From NCBI GenBank assembly GCA_963702765.1, contig CAVPEB010000019.1, forward strand, positions 166,950-230,949: a DNA stretch of 64,000 bases, read 5' to 3'. The notes under the pieces are model-generated. The model was not told the DNA's origin, searched no databases, and saw only the letters and a list, made by a program, of their open reading frames with translations. A program made the position numbers and the translations under genes. The stretch comes from DATMNR01 sp963702765. Its GTDB lineage: Bacteria > Chloroflexota > Ktedonobacteria > Ktedonobacterales > Ktedonobacteraceae. Positions 55,408 to 63,950 of this stretch are shown in pieces; position 1 is the first letter of the stretch; each line of letters opens with the position of its first letter.

Positions 55408-56391
55408 CTAATCTCTCAGCGCAGTGCCTGTCAACAGAAGGAATATCTCGTCAAGGTCGGGCTCGCGAATGGTAATATCTTTGATTTCTGTCTCTTGAGA
55501 AAGAAGATTGATAACTTGCGCCACGATATTGGTGGTACCTTGCACTGTTATCTTAAGATGGGTTCCCTCTTGCACAACATCATTGACACCCGCCAGGGCG
55601 CGTATAGAAGTAGTATCTTTGATTGGCGGGACGGTTTCTACTTCGATGACGCTGCCACCATAGGTCTGTTTGAGGTGTTCAGGCGTATCAACCTCGATGA
55701 GTTTGCCATGATCGATAATCGCTACACGTTCACAGAGTACCTGGGCCTCCTCAAGATAATTAGTGGTAATCAACACGGTCTTTCCCTGATCTCGTAGAGT
55801 AAGAATATAGTCCCAGATAGCTCTTCGAGCCTGTACATCTACTCCTAGCGTCGGTTCATCGAGATAAATGAGCTGTGGATCATGGAGCAAGGCGCGTGCG
55901 AGCGCAAGGCGCCGCTTCATACCCCCCGAGAAGGTTCCCACGCGCGAATCCTTTCGGTCTAGCAGTTGCACCAATTCAAGCAGTTTAGTAATGCGCTCCT
56001 TCTTTTGCTTGCGCGGAATACCAAAGAGATCAGCATGAAAGTCCATATTCACCCAGGCTGTAAGTTCCTCATAGAGCGCGGTCTCCTGCGGCACCGAACC
56101 CAGGATCTGATGGACTTGCCGTGTATTGTGCCGTACATCAAAACCCATTATTCGTACTTCGCCGCTGGTTGGAACACTCAGACCGCTAATCATGTTGATG
56201 GTGGTTGTTTTGCCTGAACCGTTTGGCCCTAATAATCCGAAGATTTCCCCCTGCTTCACAGAAAGCGAAAGGTGGTCTACAGCATGAAAGTCTTTAAATG
56301 ACTTGCACAAATCTATCACTTCGATCGCCCAAACATCATTTTCTGATGTCTGTTCTGATGCTGCTGTTAATCTTGTGACGTCTTTACTCAT
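55408..56391 (-). CDS. ABC-2 exporter ATP-binding protein (DrrA-like)
   Basis: A 327-residue ATPase with Walker A (LLGPNGSGKTTTINMISG), signature (VGTFSGGMKRRLALARAL) and Walker B (LIYLDEPTLGVDVQARR). The C-terminal DUF4162-type domain follows (VIEVETVPPIKDTT to the end). The switch position that usually holds a His (TTHYxEEA) reads TTNYLEEA, so the H-loop His is Asn. Some ABC-2 ATPases share this, but it should change hydrolysis. It is preceded by the tetR gene and followed by two permeases, forming one exporter operon. Confidence 0.92.
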   Translation of the reverse strand: MSKDVTRLTAASEQTSENDVWAIEVIDLCKSFKDFHAVDHLSLSVKQGEIFGLLGPNGSGKTTTINMISGLSVPTSGEVRIMGFDVRHNTRQVHQILGSVPQETALYEELTAWVNMDFHADLFGIPRKQKKERITKLLELVQLLDRKDSRVGTFSGGMKRRLALARALLHDPQLIYLDEPTLGVDVQARRAIWDYILTLRDQGKTVLITTNYLEEAQVLCERVAIIDHGKLIEVDTPEHLKQTYGGSVIEVETVPPIKDTTSIRALAGVNDVVQEGTHLKITVQGTTNIVAQVINLLSQETEIKDITIREPDLDEIFLLLTGTALRD

Positions 56392-56486
56392 ATGTTTTAC
56401 TCTTTCCCAGTATCCCTTTCGAGAGCATTTATTCGGTACAAAGTTTGAGTGTGTTCATGCTTACTAAATGTAACAAAGAAAAGATG

Positions 56487-57119
56487 TCATGAGGCAGTTG
56501 CTCCATAAAGCCATACATGGTAGAGTTCACGGCTGAACGCAGATGCCTGTCGCTCCCATGCGCTATCCGAAAGTGTTCGATGTGTCAAGAAAAAGAACAT
56601 GAGTGATGCAAAAAACATGGAGGCGCTCGTTTCAACAGGGAGGTCTGTTCGTAGATCTCCAGTCTCGATACGCAACCGTAGGTAGTTTGAAAGACGTTCT
56701 ATGCCCTCCTGGATAATTCCTTGAAGCGCTAGATGCACCTGGGTGTTGGTCTGAGCGGTACCAAGGAGAACAGAGGTGATAGCAGCCTCATTCCGCAAGA
56801 GCTGTAACCACCTTTCAGCTATCTCTGGCAAGACTTCACCTACAGGGTACTGTTCTGCCTGATCCAGAAACTGGCGCAACTCCCCAATAAACCCATGTCG
56901 TGTCTCCAGCACCGCATTGAGGAGGTCGGCCTTTGTAGGAAAGTAGTGAAAGATCAGTCCTTCAGTGATGCCAATTGAGCCAGCAATTTGCCTGGTCGAA
57001 GTGCCGTCAAATCCTTGTTGAGCGAAAAGAGTGATTGCTGCTTCGATGATTTGTTCTCGCCGGATCAGGGCCTGCTTCTGACGGGATGTTGTGACTCGCA
57101 TTGAACTATTCTCTGTCAT
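56487..57119 (-). CDS. TetR-family repressor of the ABC-2 exporter
   Basis: A 210-residue TetR protein. The helix-turn-helix is at residues 20-65 (IIEAAITLFAQQGFDGTSTRQIAGSIGITEGLIFHYFPTKADLL). The C-terminal half is a variable ligand domain. It is the first gene of the exporter operon (95 bases before the ATPase), and a perfect palindrome lies 16 bases before its start, so it probably represses itself and the exporter until a drug binds. Confidence 0.92.
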   Translation of the reverse strand: MTENSSMRVTTSRQKQALIRREQIIEAAITLFAQQGFDGTSTRQIAGSIGITEGLIFHYFPTKADLLNAVLETRHGFIGELRQFLDQAEQYPVGEVLPEIAERWLQLLRNEAAITSVLLGTAQTNTQVHLALQGIIQEGIERLSNYLRLRIETGDLRTDLPVETSASMFFASLMFFFLTHRTLSDSAWERQASAFSRELYHVWLYGATAS

Positions 57120-57134
57120 CTTTCTCTCTTCTTA

Positions 57135-57154
57135 TTGAGTATGTACTTACTCAA
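57135..57154. promoter_or_regulatory. TetR operator
   Basis: TTGAGTA-N6-TACTCAA, a perfect inverted repeat with 7-base arms and a central TGTACT, 16 bases upstream of the tetR start. Position and symmetry fit an autoregulatory TetR-family operator. Confidence 0.7.
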
Positions 57155-57203
57155 AGTTTAGCGCGAAAAAAGTACAAAGTCAAGCTCAAAGTTAGCAACA
57201 CTA

Positions 57204-57449
57204 CTACATTAAAGGCGTAATCTCTGGTTGCATGTAGGGATAAAGCGGTAATGACTGCAGAGTTTGAAGAATAAATTCCTTCGACTCACCCTGCATAATT
57301 ATCCAAACATATGGATGATCAGCGCTGATGTACAGCGCCTCAACTATCCCTTTCTCCCTCAAAGCTTTAATATGGGCCTGCTCTTGCGGAATGAGTGCAT
57401 TCCTCTCTTCCGAAGATCCTTGAAATCCAGCACTAACCATAAATTTCAT
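57204..57449 (-). CDS. Small dimeric alpha/beta-barrel protein (YciI/muconolactone-isomerase-like)
   Basis: An 81-residue protein with a ferredoxin-like beta-alpha-beta pattern (MKFMVSAGF, QEQAHIKALREKGIVEALYISAD, YVWIIMQGESKEFILQTLQSLP, MQPEITPLM). It resembles muconolactone isomerase and YciI-like proteins. No catalytic residue is certain. It is encoded 29 bases after the MFS exporter in the PadR operon, so it may act on or sense the exported compound. The ATG at 57449 has AAGGA 10 bases upstream; a TTG two codons earlier is possible. Confidence 0.65.
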   Translation of the reverse strand: MKFMVSAGFQGSSEERNALIPQEQAHIKALREKGIVEALYISADHPYVWIIMQGESKEFILQTLQSLPLYPYMQPEITPLM

Positions 57450-57478
57450 GTTCAAAAATTCCTTTCTTTCACAACGAT

Positions 57479-59236
57479 TTACAGAGCAGCAGGAACTTCT
57501 ATTTCCTCTAAAGGTTCACCATCTTGCGCTCTAGTAGCCTCCTTATTGCCTGGCATCCTGGTAAAGAAAGCTCCTAGTAGCCCCAACAAGGCAAACAAAC
57601 CCGCAGCAATCCAGGTCGCCGTAAAAGCGCTGATCACTGCATTCTTAAATTCGGCTGCAATTTGATCACCGAGTACCTTGAGACTTGCCCTGGCTTGCTC
57701 TCGAAATTGCGGAGGGGCAAACTGTGCAAATTGAGTCAGGTCGACCGACTGCGGCTGAATCTGGTTGGAATTCGCATTACTTCCAGCACTCTGCAGACCT
57801 TTAATGATAGGTTGATGGAATTGGGCCGGGATAGAAGTGTTATTCTGCACAATTTGAATGGAATTTGTCGTCGCCTTCCGGACATTAGTTTGGACCTGAC
57901 CTACAAACAGGCTAATCAATATAGCCACTCCCAACACAAAACCAATCTGGCGGAAGGTATTGAACACTCCACTACCTACACCCAGTTTCGCGCGTGGTAT
58001 TTCAGAAAGCGCCATATTGGGGAAGCTCTGGAAACACAATCCCATCCCAGCGCCGATGATAATGCCGCGCCAGGTAGTGTCCAGCCACGATGAGTTAGCA
58101 TTGAGCGTAGCGAGTGCGAAGAAACCTATAGCAAGTAGCGCCATACCGGTTATGCCCGAGATGCGAGGACTAATTCTCTGACTAAAAGCTCCAGAAAGTG
58201 CCGAAACGACAAACGAGGCCAATGGTATCGGTATGATTGCATAAGCTGCATCCAACTGTGTATATCCCTGGGCATCAATAAAGTAGAGTACTAGAAGCAA
58301 AAATGCGCCTTGAATTGCTATACCAAAAAGAAAGATTGAAACACTTGAAGCACTGAAGCTGCGAATTTTGAACAGGCTGAAATCAACAATTGGCTCCGAC
58401 ACTCTGCTTTCAACAATGAAAAAGAGTATGATGGCTACAATCGCTCCTGCAAAGAGTGAAAGAACAGGAGTTGAAGTCCAGCCCCAATCATTCCCCTGAA
58501 TGATAGCCAACACAAGGCAGAAGATTGCAATACTCAAGGTCAGCAGACCAAGGGGATCCAACTTCTTGCTTGTACCCAGTTCACGCGTTTCAGGCACAAA
58601 AATCGCCACCATTATCAGACCGACGATACAGAATGGGAGATTGACGAAGAAAATCCAGCGCCAGTCAAAGTTCTGCACAAGAAAGCCGCCAAGGACAGGA
58701 CCAGCTGCTGCTGCCAAACCTGATAGCGCTCCCCAAACTCCTATAGCAGCTCCGCGTCGCTCGCGAGGAAAGACAGCTATGATAATCGCCAGGCTCACAG
58801 GGTTCAATGCAGCAGCGCCAATCGCCTGGAAAGCTCTGAAGCCGATCAGCCAGTTTATGGCTGGCCAACCAGTGAGCGAAGCCATGGTAGGTGAGAGCGC
58901 GCACAACAGTGATCCAAGACTAAAGATAATCATCCCAATCATGAATAGCCGCTTGCGGCCGTACTGGTCTGCGAAGCGGCCCATTGTAACAAGTAAAATC
59001 GCAAACACGAGACTGTAGGCATTTAGTACCCAGGTGACAGTAGTCAGGTTTGTATTCAAACTACTTTGAATACTGGGAATGGCGATATTAACAATGGTTA
59101 TATCCAGCAAAGACATAAAGAACCCAAAAACGAGCGATATCAAAACCAACCAGGGGTTCACCGGTTTGCCGCGTATCATGAGCACTGGCTGAGGTGTATC
59201 CTTATATGTTGCCGTTACCGTTTTTTCTTTTTGCAC
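57479..59236 (-). CDS. DHA2/EmrB-type MFS drug exporter
   Basis: A 585-residue, 14-helix major facilitator. Motif A is GRFADQYGRKRLFMIG and motif C lies in AAAGPVLGGFLVQNFDWRWIFFVNLP; the N-terminal LDITIVNIAIPSIQ is the DHA2 mark. The extended loop before the last helix is 100 residues long. It exports hydrophobic drugs using the proton gradient. The start is a GTG whose AAGGAG ribosome site lies inside the end of the padR gene, 3 bases upstream, so the two genes are translationally coupled. The PadR protein is the probable repressor. Confidence 0.92.
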   Translation of the reverse strand: MQKEKTVTATYKDTPQPVLMIRGKPVNPWLVLISLVFGFFMSLLDITIVNIAIPSIQSSLNTNLTTVTWVLNAYSLVFAILLVTMGRFADQYGRKRLFMIGMIIFSLGSLLCALSPTMASLTGWPAINWLIGFRAFQAIGAAALNPVSLAIIIAVFPRERRGAAIGVWGALSGLAAAAGPVLGGFLVQNFDWRWIFFVNLPFCIVGLIMVAIFVPETRELGTSKKLDPLGLLTLSIAIFCLVLAIIQGNDWGWTSTPVLSLFAGAIVAIILFFIVESRVSEPIVDFSLFKIRSFSASSVSIFLFGIAIQGAFLLLVLYFIDAQGYTQLDAAYAIIPIPLASFVVSALSGAFSQRISPRISGITGMALLAIGFFALATLNANSSWLDTTWRGIIIGAGMGLCFQSFPNMALSEIPRAKLGVGSGVFNTFRQIGFVLGVAILISLFVGQVQTNVRKATTNSIQIVQNNTSIPAQFHQPIIKGLQSAGSNANSNQIQPQSVDLTQFAQFAPPQFREQARASLKVLGDQIAAEFKNAVISAFTATWIAAGLFALLGLLGAFFTRMPGNKEATRAQDGEPLEEIEVPAAL

Positions 59237-59239
59237 TGC

Positions 59240-59884
59240 TTAATCTCCTTCAGGGCTGTAGTTGTCTTCAGTTTGTCTATATGATTTTCTATGATCTTCA
59301 TGAATTGCGGAATCACTCGATTCGACGCGTGCCAGTTCCCTTTCGCGTAACGTTTTAGCCCAATCAAGTTCAACTTGCCATTGGTCAACCATATGCTGCA
59401 TGACATCCAGAAGAGCTTTTAACCGGGCAGGACCCCAGTCAGGACCCCAATCGGGAGACCGTTGCACCAAATCATCTGCTTCTGCTGTTATATGCATCAC
59501 ATGAACCTGACAATAGTTGATGTAATGATCAATCAGGCGCATACGTTCTGAGGGTTTCAAGAACTCAAGCATTGAAGCTTTTCGCAGGAAAATCTTCTGA
59601 TACTCACCAGGATTAGAGGTAGTATCCATCATTAACTCGTGGAAACGCATGCGTCCTGCTTCTGTAATCTGGTAGGTTCTTAGTTGTCGATCACTGAGCT
59701 GTCCTACAGGTGCTTCAATGAAAGGTGCTATAAGACCTGATTTTTCCAATTTTGAGAGCAGAGGATACAGTCTTCCATTACTGATTCTGGCATACGGCCC
59801 AATCATATCGTTAATGATCGATGCTATCATATACCCATGTGCCGGCCACAGCATCAATTGCGAAAGTATAATCAGCTCATACAT
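59240..59884 (-). CDS. PadR-family transcriptional repressor
   Basis: A 214-residue PadR protein of the larger subfamily. The winged helix is at residues 1-75 (YELIILSQLMLWPAHGYMIAS; ISNGRLYPLLSKLEKSGLI), and a helical C-terminal domain follows (MLEFLKPSERMRLIDHYINY). I start it at the ATG at 59884, with AAGGGG 6 bases upstream, because the longer frame adds residues without a ribosome site. It heads an operon with a DHA2 exporter and a small barrel protein. Palindromes in the upstream spacer fit autoregulation. Confidence 0.88.
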   Translation of the reverse strand: MYELIILSQLMLWPAHGYMIASIINDMIGPYARISNGRLYPLLSKLEKSGLIAPFIEAPVGQLSDRQLRTYQITEAGRMRFHELMMDTTSNPGEYQKIFLRKASMLEFLKPSERMRLIDHYINYCQVHVMHITAEADDLVQRSPDWGPDWGPARLKALLDVMQHMVDQWQVELDWAKTLRERELARVESSDSAIHEDHRKSYRQTEDNYSPEGD

Positions 59885-59942
59885 TTCAATCCCCTTACAA
59901 AACACAATTTATTATACGTCACAAGAACCCGTCACATAGACG

Positions 59943-59955
59943 TGTCATAGTGACA
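59943..59955. promoter_or_regulatory. Candidate PadR operator, proximal
   Basis: TGTCA-N3-TGACA, followed by a TATATATAAT tract. It shares the TGTCA half-site with the palindrome at 60011-60026 and lies 59 bases upstream of padR. Confidence 0.45.
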
Positions 59956-60010
59956 TATATATAATAATGAATTGAGAAGAAGTTGTCAAGGGTATTTTGC
60001 AGATATCTCT

Positions 60011-60026
60011 TATGACAAATGTCATA
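60011..60026. promoter_or_regulatory. Candidate PadR operator, distal
   Basis: TATGACA-N2-TGTCATA, a perfect inverted repeat with 7-base arms. ATGACA/TGTCAT half-sites are typical of PadR family operators. It lies between padR and the divergent small membrane protein gene, so it may control both. Confidence 0.55.
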
Positions 60027-60158
60027 GCAAAGTGCTGACGTTCATGACTACTCGCTTTCTTTGTTCCACAGTATGCTTAAACCATGAAAGTTGAACGCGA
60101 CTTGACCAGATAGATGAAAGGTCACTCGCTCACAGATAAGGAAAGAGGTATCTAAATC

Positions 60159-60593
60159 ATGAACAAATCAGTCAGCACATTACACAAATTTCAAACACTC
60201 GCCATTTTACTACTGATCTTCGCCGATGGCTGCGATGTTGGCCAATTCTCACTCTCATCGTTCGACGCCTGGAGTATTGGAGGCATCATCAATGTCCTAC
60301 TTCATGCACTGCCAGGCTTCATCTTCATGGGTTTTGGCATTCAATTCTTCTATTCACCGCAGCGTCTAGCCCCTCGAATCTGGATCAGTGTCCTCTCCGC
60401 GATTGCGGTTGTCGGAAACATTGTGATGATTATTATGGGCGCAACCAATCCTGATCCGAACTCTGTCGGTGTTCATTCACCCGGAGACTGGATGGTAGTC
60501 ATTGCAATAATGGCAGGTGTAGTACTCTGGTTTGCAACCCTGCTGGTGGAACGAGCACAGTCCGTGAGGGTTCGGCGTCAGGCGATTGCATAA
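60159..60593 (+). CDS. Four-helix membrane protein of unknown function
   Basis: A 144-residue protein with four hydrophobic segments (FQTLAILLLIFADG, GGIINVLLHALPGFIFMGFGI, IWISVLSAIAVVGNIVMIIMG, WMVVIAIMAGVVLWFATLLV) and a basic C-terminal end. I recognise no family. It is divergent from padR and shares its upstream palindromes, so it may be induced together with the exporter. The ATG follows GGAAAGAGG. Confidence 0.65.
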   Translation: MNKSVSTLHKFQTLAILLLIFADGCDVGQFSLSSFDAWSIGGIINVLLHALPGFIFMGFGIQFFYSPQRLAPRIWISVLSAIAVVGNIVMIIMGATNPDPNSVGVHSPGDWMVVIAIMAGVVLWFATLLVERAQSVRVRRQAIA

Positions 60594-60799
60594 CTGCCAC
60601 ATTGCATCACAGGAAATCATTTTAAGTGTACTTTTTTGAAAGCAGAGGCTTTGCAGATGCAAGGCCTCTCATATCTTATTAGCCCTGGCGAATGGTTTCT
60701 GAGTACTCTTATAAAGACAGCAACTGCGCCTCTGAGACGAGAGTTTCGATGTGAGGTTGCAGATACGGAGAATACCCACATTCTCTTGAATACCTCTTC

Positions 60800-61291
60800 T
60801 TACACATCTCCTTTCCGGTGCAAGGTTGCTATGAAATCCTGTGAACGCCGGGTTGCTTGTGTGACAAAGTCAGCAATAATTGAGAGTTGATCGTCGCTGT
60901 ACATTTCAAGAAAGTCCATAAATTTCTCTTGCAATGAGTGAAACACCTGGTCCAAATCTGAAAGCCGCTCCTCATTTCTTTCTACTATAACCCGACGACG
61001 ATCATGTGTATCACGCACCCGTTTCACAAAGCCTTTACTTTCCAGCCGGTCAATGAGACTGGTGACCGAAGAAGTGGTCAGTCCAGTATATTGAGCGATC
61101 TCTCCAGCCGTAAGTGCCCCCTGACTACTAAGAATATACAGCGTCTTTGTCTCAGTAGCACCTAATCCAACCCGCTCAGCAATGATAGTATGCATGAAGA
61201 CCGCAGTGGTACTATTTTCACTGCTTGCCTGTATGACCGCCTCAAGCAACTGTTTGTGGTTTAGTTTAGAAAATTCGTTTAGACTTGACAA
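60800..61291 (-). CDS. MarR-family transcriptional regulator
   Basis: A 163-residue MarR protein. The winged helix-turn-helix is at residues 50-110 (GALTAGEIAQYTGLTTSSVTSLIDRLESKGFVKRVRDTHDRRRVIV), with the DRRR wing typical of the family; helices on both sides form the dimer. It is divergent from the SnoaL-like gene with a perfect palindrome between them, which suggests control of both. The ligand is unknown. Confidence 0.92.
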   Translation of the reverse strand: MSSLNEFSKLNHKQLLEAVIQASSENSTTAVFMHTIIAERVGLGATETKTLYILSSQGALTAGEIAQYTGLTTSSVTSLIDRLESKGFVKRVRDTHDRRRVIVERNEERLSDLDQVFHSLQEKFMDFLEMYSDDQLSIIADFVTQATRRSQDFIATLHRKGDV

Positions 61292-61320
61292 AATGCACCT
61301 CTATACACAATAATACGATT

Positions 61321-61337
61321 GATCAAATATTTTGATC
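61321..61337. promoter_or_regulatory. MarR operator
   Basis: GATCAAA-N3-TTTGATC, a perfect inverted repeat with 7-base arms, 30 bases before the marR start and 150 bases before the divergent gene. Symmetry, AT-rich centre and position fit a MarR-type operator. Confidence 0.65.
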
Positions 61338-61486
61338 GTTCGAGATATCAGACTAGATGTAATAAAAATACTATCACAGAAACTGAGGTCAATCAACTGT
61401 TGATTCTTGTCATCGATTGAACAGGACAAACCGCTACACTCATCAATTAAGTCGAAATGGTTACTATATCAAGAAAGGAACACAAA

Positions 61487-61996
61487 ATGGATACGAATTT
61501 CTACAATGCAGCCTCCCATGTAAGCGAAGCGGAAATCGCAGCGAATGAGTCCCTTGTTCGTGCCCTCTATCAACAGTTTATTGAGGCTTGGGGTAATACA
61601 GATGCTTACGCTGCTTTGTTCACTGAGGACGGTGATTACGTTACCTTTGATGGCTCTCATGCACGCGGACGCAGCGAGATTGCAAAGGCTCACCGTCCTC
61701 TCTTCGAGGGCATCTTGAAAGGCTCCCGGTTGGTCGATGTCGGTATTCCGGTGGAAGTTCGATTTCTATCACCCGATGTGGCCCTGATCCATAGCGGTGG
61801 GGCAGTACTCCGATCTCACCAGAAGAAGCCATCGCGCCGGGCGATTTCTGTCCAGACTCTGGTCGCAGTCAAGCAAGAAGACCGCTGGCTTTTTGCGGCA
61901 TTCCAGAATACGCGCTATCGTCCGTTCGCACAAACACTCCTTGGCAAAATCCTCACTTCACGCGCCGTAAGGGAAGCGCAACCCACCAACAGATAA
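61487..61996 (+). CDS. SgcJ/EcaC-type SnoaL-like protein
   Basis: A 169-residue protein with the cystatin-like NTF2/SnoaL fold: VRALYQQFIEAWGNTDAYAALFTEDGDYVTFDG followed by GRSEIAKAHRPLFEGI and a curved sheet ending LVAVKQEDRWLFAAFQNTRY. Members of the SgcJ/EcaC group are annotated as putative oxidoreductases or calcium/calmodulin-like association domains, but the reaction is not established. The ATG at 61487 has AAAGGA upstream. It is divergent from marR and likely controlled by it. Confidence 0.8.
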   Translation: MDTNFYNAASHVSEAEIAANESLVRALYQQFIEAWGNTDAYAALFTEDGDYVTFDGSHARGRSEIAKAHRPLFEGILKGSRLVDVGIPVEVRFLSPDVALIHSGGAVLRSHQKKPSRRAISVQTLVAVKQEDRWLFAAFQNTRYRPFAQTLLGKILTSRAVREAQPTNR

Positions 61997-62028
61997 ATAT
62001 TGAACAAACAGATTCTTATGAAAGAATT

Positions 62029-62692
62029 TCACCACCTATCCCAATGTAATACCGAATCCAATGGCATACGAGAAGCTGGTTTGAAATCAGTGCCGAGCGT
62101 ATAAGCTACAGGAATAAGTGCTGCTTGCGTAACTTTCTCATAAGGAATACCAAGTATCTCCGCAGCCTCCTGCTCATAATACAGATGCACCGTCGTCCAG
62201 GATGAACCCAAACCACGTGAACGAGCAGCTAGCATGAAACTCCATGCAGCGGGTAAAATTGATCCCCAGACTCCAGCTTGTTCGGTTGAGGATAGGCCCT
62301 CGGTGCGACCCTGAATACAAGGCACAATCAGTACAGGCACCTCGTGCATATGCTCAGCAAGGTAGATCGCTGATCGCAAGACTTTACCAAGTGTTGCCAT
62401 CCCCTCAGGAGTGGATGCAGGGCCTTCTAAGTTTGCTCTACCAGCCATTCTGTGTTCAAGATACAGTGCCCAACCTTTTCGATAAACATCCGCAAGGGCT
62501 TTGCGCTGCTGCAGGATCGGTCACGACTACAAATTGCCAGCCCTGGCTATTCCCTCCGGTAGGCGCCTGCAATGCCAGTTCCAGGCATTCCCGTATCACC
62601 TCAGGTTCTACCGGACGCGCTAAATCCAGTCGCTTGCGGACTGAACGTGTCGTAGTGAGCATTTCATCAGTCGAAAGTTGAAGTAAAGCCAT
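62029..62692 (-). pseudogene. Nitroreductase-family protein, one frameshift
   Basis: About 220 residues of an FMN-dependent nitroreductase in two frames. The N-terminal part has TTRSVRKRLDLARPV and LQAPTGGNSQGWQFVVVTDPA. The joined second frame reads QRKALADVYRKGWALYLEHR and then covers SILPAAWSFMLAARSRGLGSSWTTVHL. The joint is a GCAGCAGCGC stretch near 62510. The start is the ATG at 62692 with AAAGGA upstream. Family members reduce nitro-aromatics, quinones or flavins with NAD(P)H. One indel separates it from an intact gene, so sequence error is possible. Confidence 0.82.
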
Positions 62693-62731
62693 GATTCCTT
62701 TCCCTTTCAAAGACCTGGAATTTTCATTTTT

Positions 62732-63950
62732 CTATAATTCTTCATCCAGATGCTTCAATCGCTGCATATAGCGATCGCGTAATGGCTCGGACATAGCAAC
62801 TCCCGATCCACCATGCCGAAGTTTAATAATCTCCGCCATGATACTCAACGCGATTTCTTCAGGAGTACTCCCCCCAAGATCCAGGCCAATAGGAGCACGC
62901 ACCCGACCCAACTTTTCAGAGGGAACGCCCTCTTCATGTAGCAATTTGAAGACGGCCCATACACGCCTCTGGCTACCGATCATTCCAATATAGGCTGCTG
63001 GTGAATCGATTATAGCACGTAACCCCTGCACATCGTGTGCGTGAGCGCGTGTGACCAGTACAATATGCGTACGAGGCGTTATTGGATAGTTTTTGAGAGT
63101 GGCTTCGATATCACCTACCAGTAACTGTTTGGCAGTGGGAAAACGTTCGCGATTGGCGAATGATGCACGATCATCAGTCACACTTACGGAGAAGTTCATC
63201 AAATGAGCAAGCGAGGCTAGCGGTGCAGCAATATGTCCCGCTCCCGCGATTAGCAATACTGGATCAGGAACAAAAGGCTCGATAAAAATCTCCGCCCAGG
63301 AGTTCGCTGAACCGGGTATACGCTCAATGTGCGGTTGATCGACTGACCGGGCGACCGCAAGGGTCGTCCCTACATTTTCAATGTGCGGTTTACCTGTTGA
63401 GATAGCTTTTTGCGCTGATTCGATCAACTGGAGTATAAGCCCATCAGGGGCATCTGGAAGCACCAGGGTACCCATTGTTTCAGTGTTTTCGTAGAATGAG
63501 CATTTGTTGGCCAATGCAAGAACTCCATGCGCCACCTGCAGCAATGATGCTAGCCAGCACAACTGCGCGTTCGCCTTCCAGGGCAGCATTGATAGCGCTG
63601 GCAAAATCTTGCATGCCTGGTTGTCCAGGAAGCGCGCTGCTATGCCACGGCTGTACAAACACATCAAAGACACCTCCACACACTCCCTGGCTCTCCATTG
63701 CAATCTCTTCGGTCAGATCAACCTGGACTATAGTGGGGCGTTTGGTATCAATCACATTGAGAGCGCTGCGCCATACTTCAGCCTCGCCACAGCCACCACC
63801 GACGGTACCGCTCATCGCACCGCCACGATGCACAAGCATTTTCGCTCCCACCTCACGCGGAACGGAGCCTTTGCGCTTGATAATGGTCGCTATAGCCACC
63901 GTTTCACCTGCTTCCAGCTCGTGTATGATTTCTTGAAAGAGTTCTTTCAC
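62732..63950 (-). pseudogene. xdhC: XdhC/CoxI-family molybdenum hydroxylase maturation factor, one frameshift
   Basis: About 405 residues in two frames. The N-terminal XdhC/CoxI domain has VAIATIIKRKGSVPREVGAKML, GTVGGGCGEAEVW and QGVCGGVFDVFVQPW. A second short CoxI-like segment follows (AVVLASIIAAGG, GQQMLILRK), and after the break near 63485 it continues as TETMGTLVLP. The C-terminal Rossmann domain has LLIAGAGHIAAPLASLAHLM, VTDDRASFANRERFP, HIVLVTRAHAHD, YIGMIGSQRR and APIGLDLGGSTPEEIALSIMAEII. XdhC sulfurates or delivers molybdenum cofactor to hydroxylases such as the one at 31-35 kb. The start is probably a GTG at 63950. Its presence supports a common maturation route with yqeC and yqeB. 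Confidence 0.88.

Noticed and set aside
53091..57119. Secondary-metabolite cluster around the DrrA-like exporter
   Set aside because: No synthase, NRPS, RiPP precursor or tailoring genes are nearby; a TetR-controlled exporter alone is enough to explain the genes.
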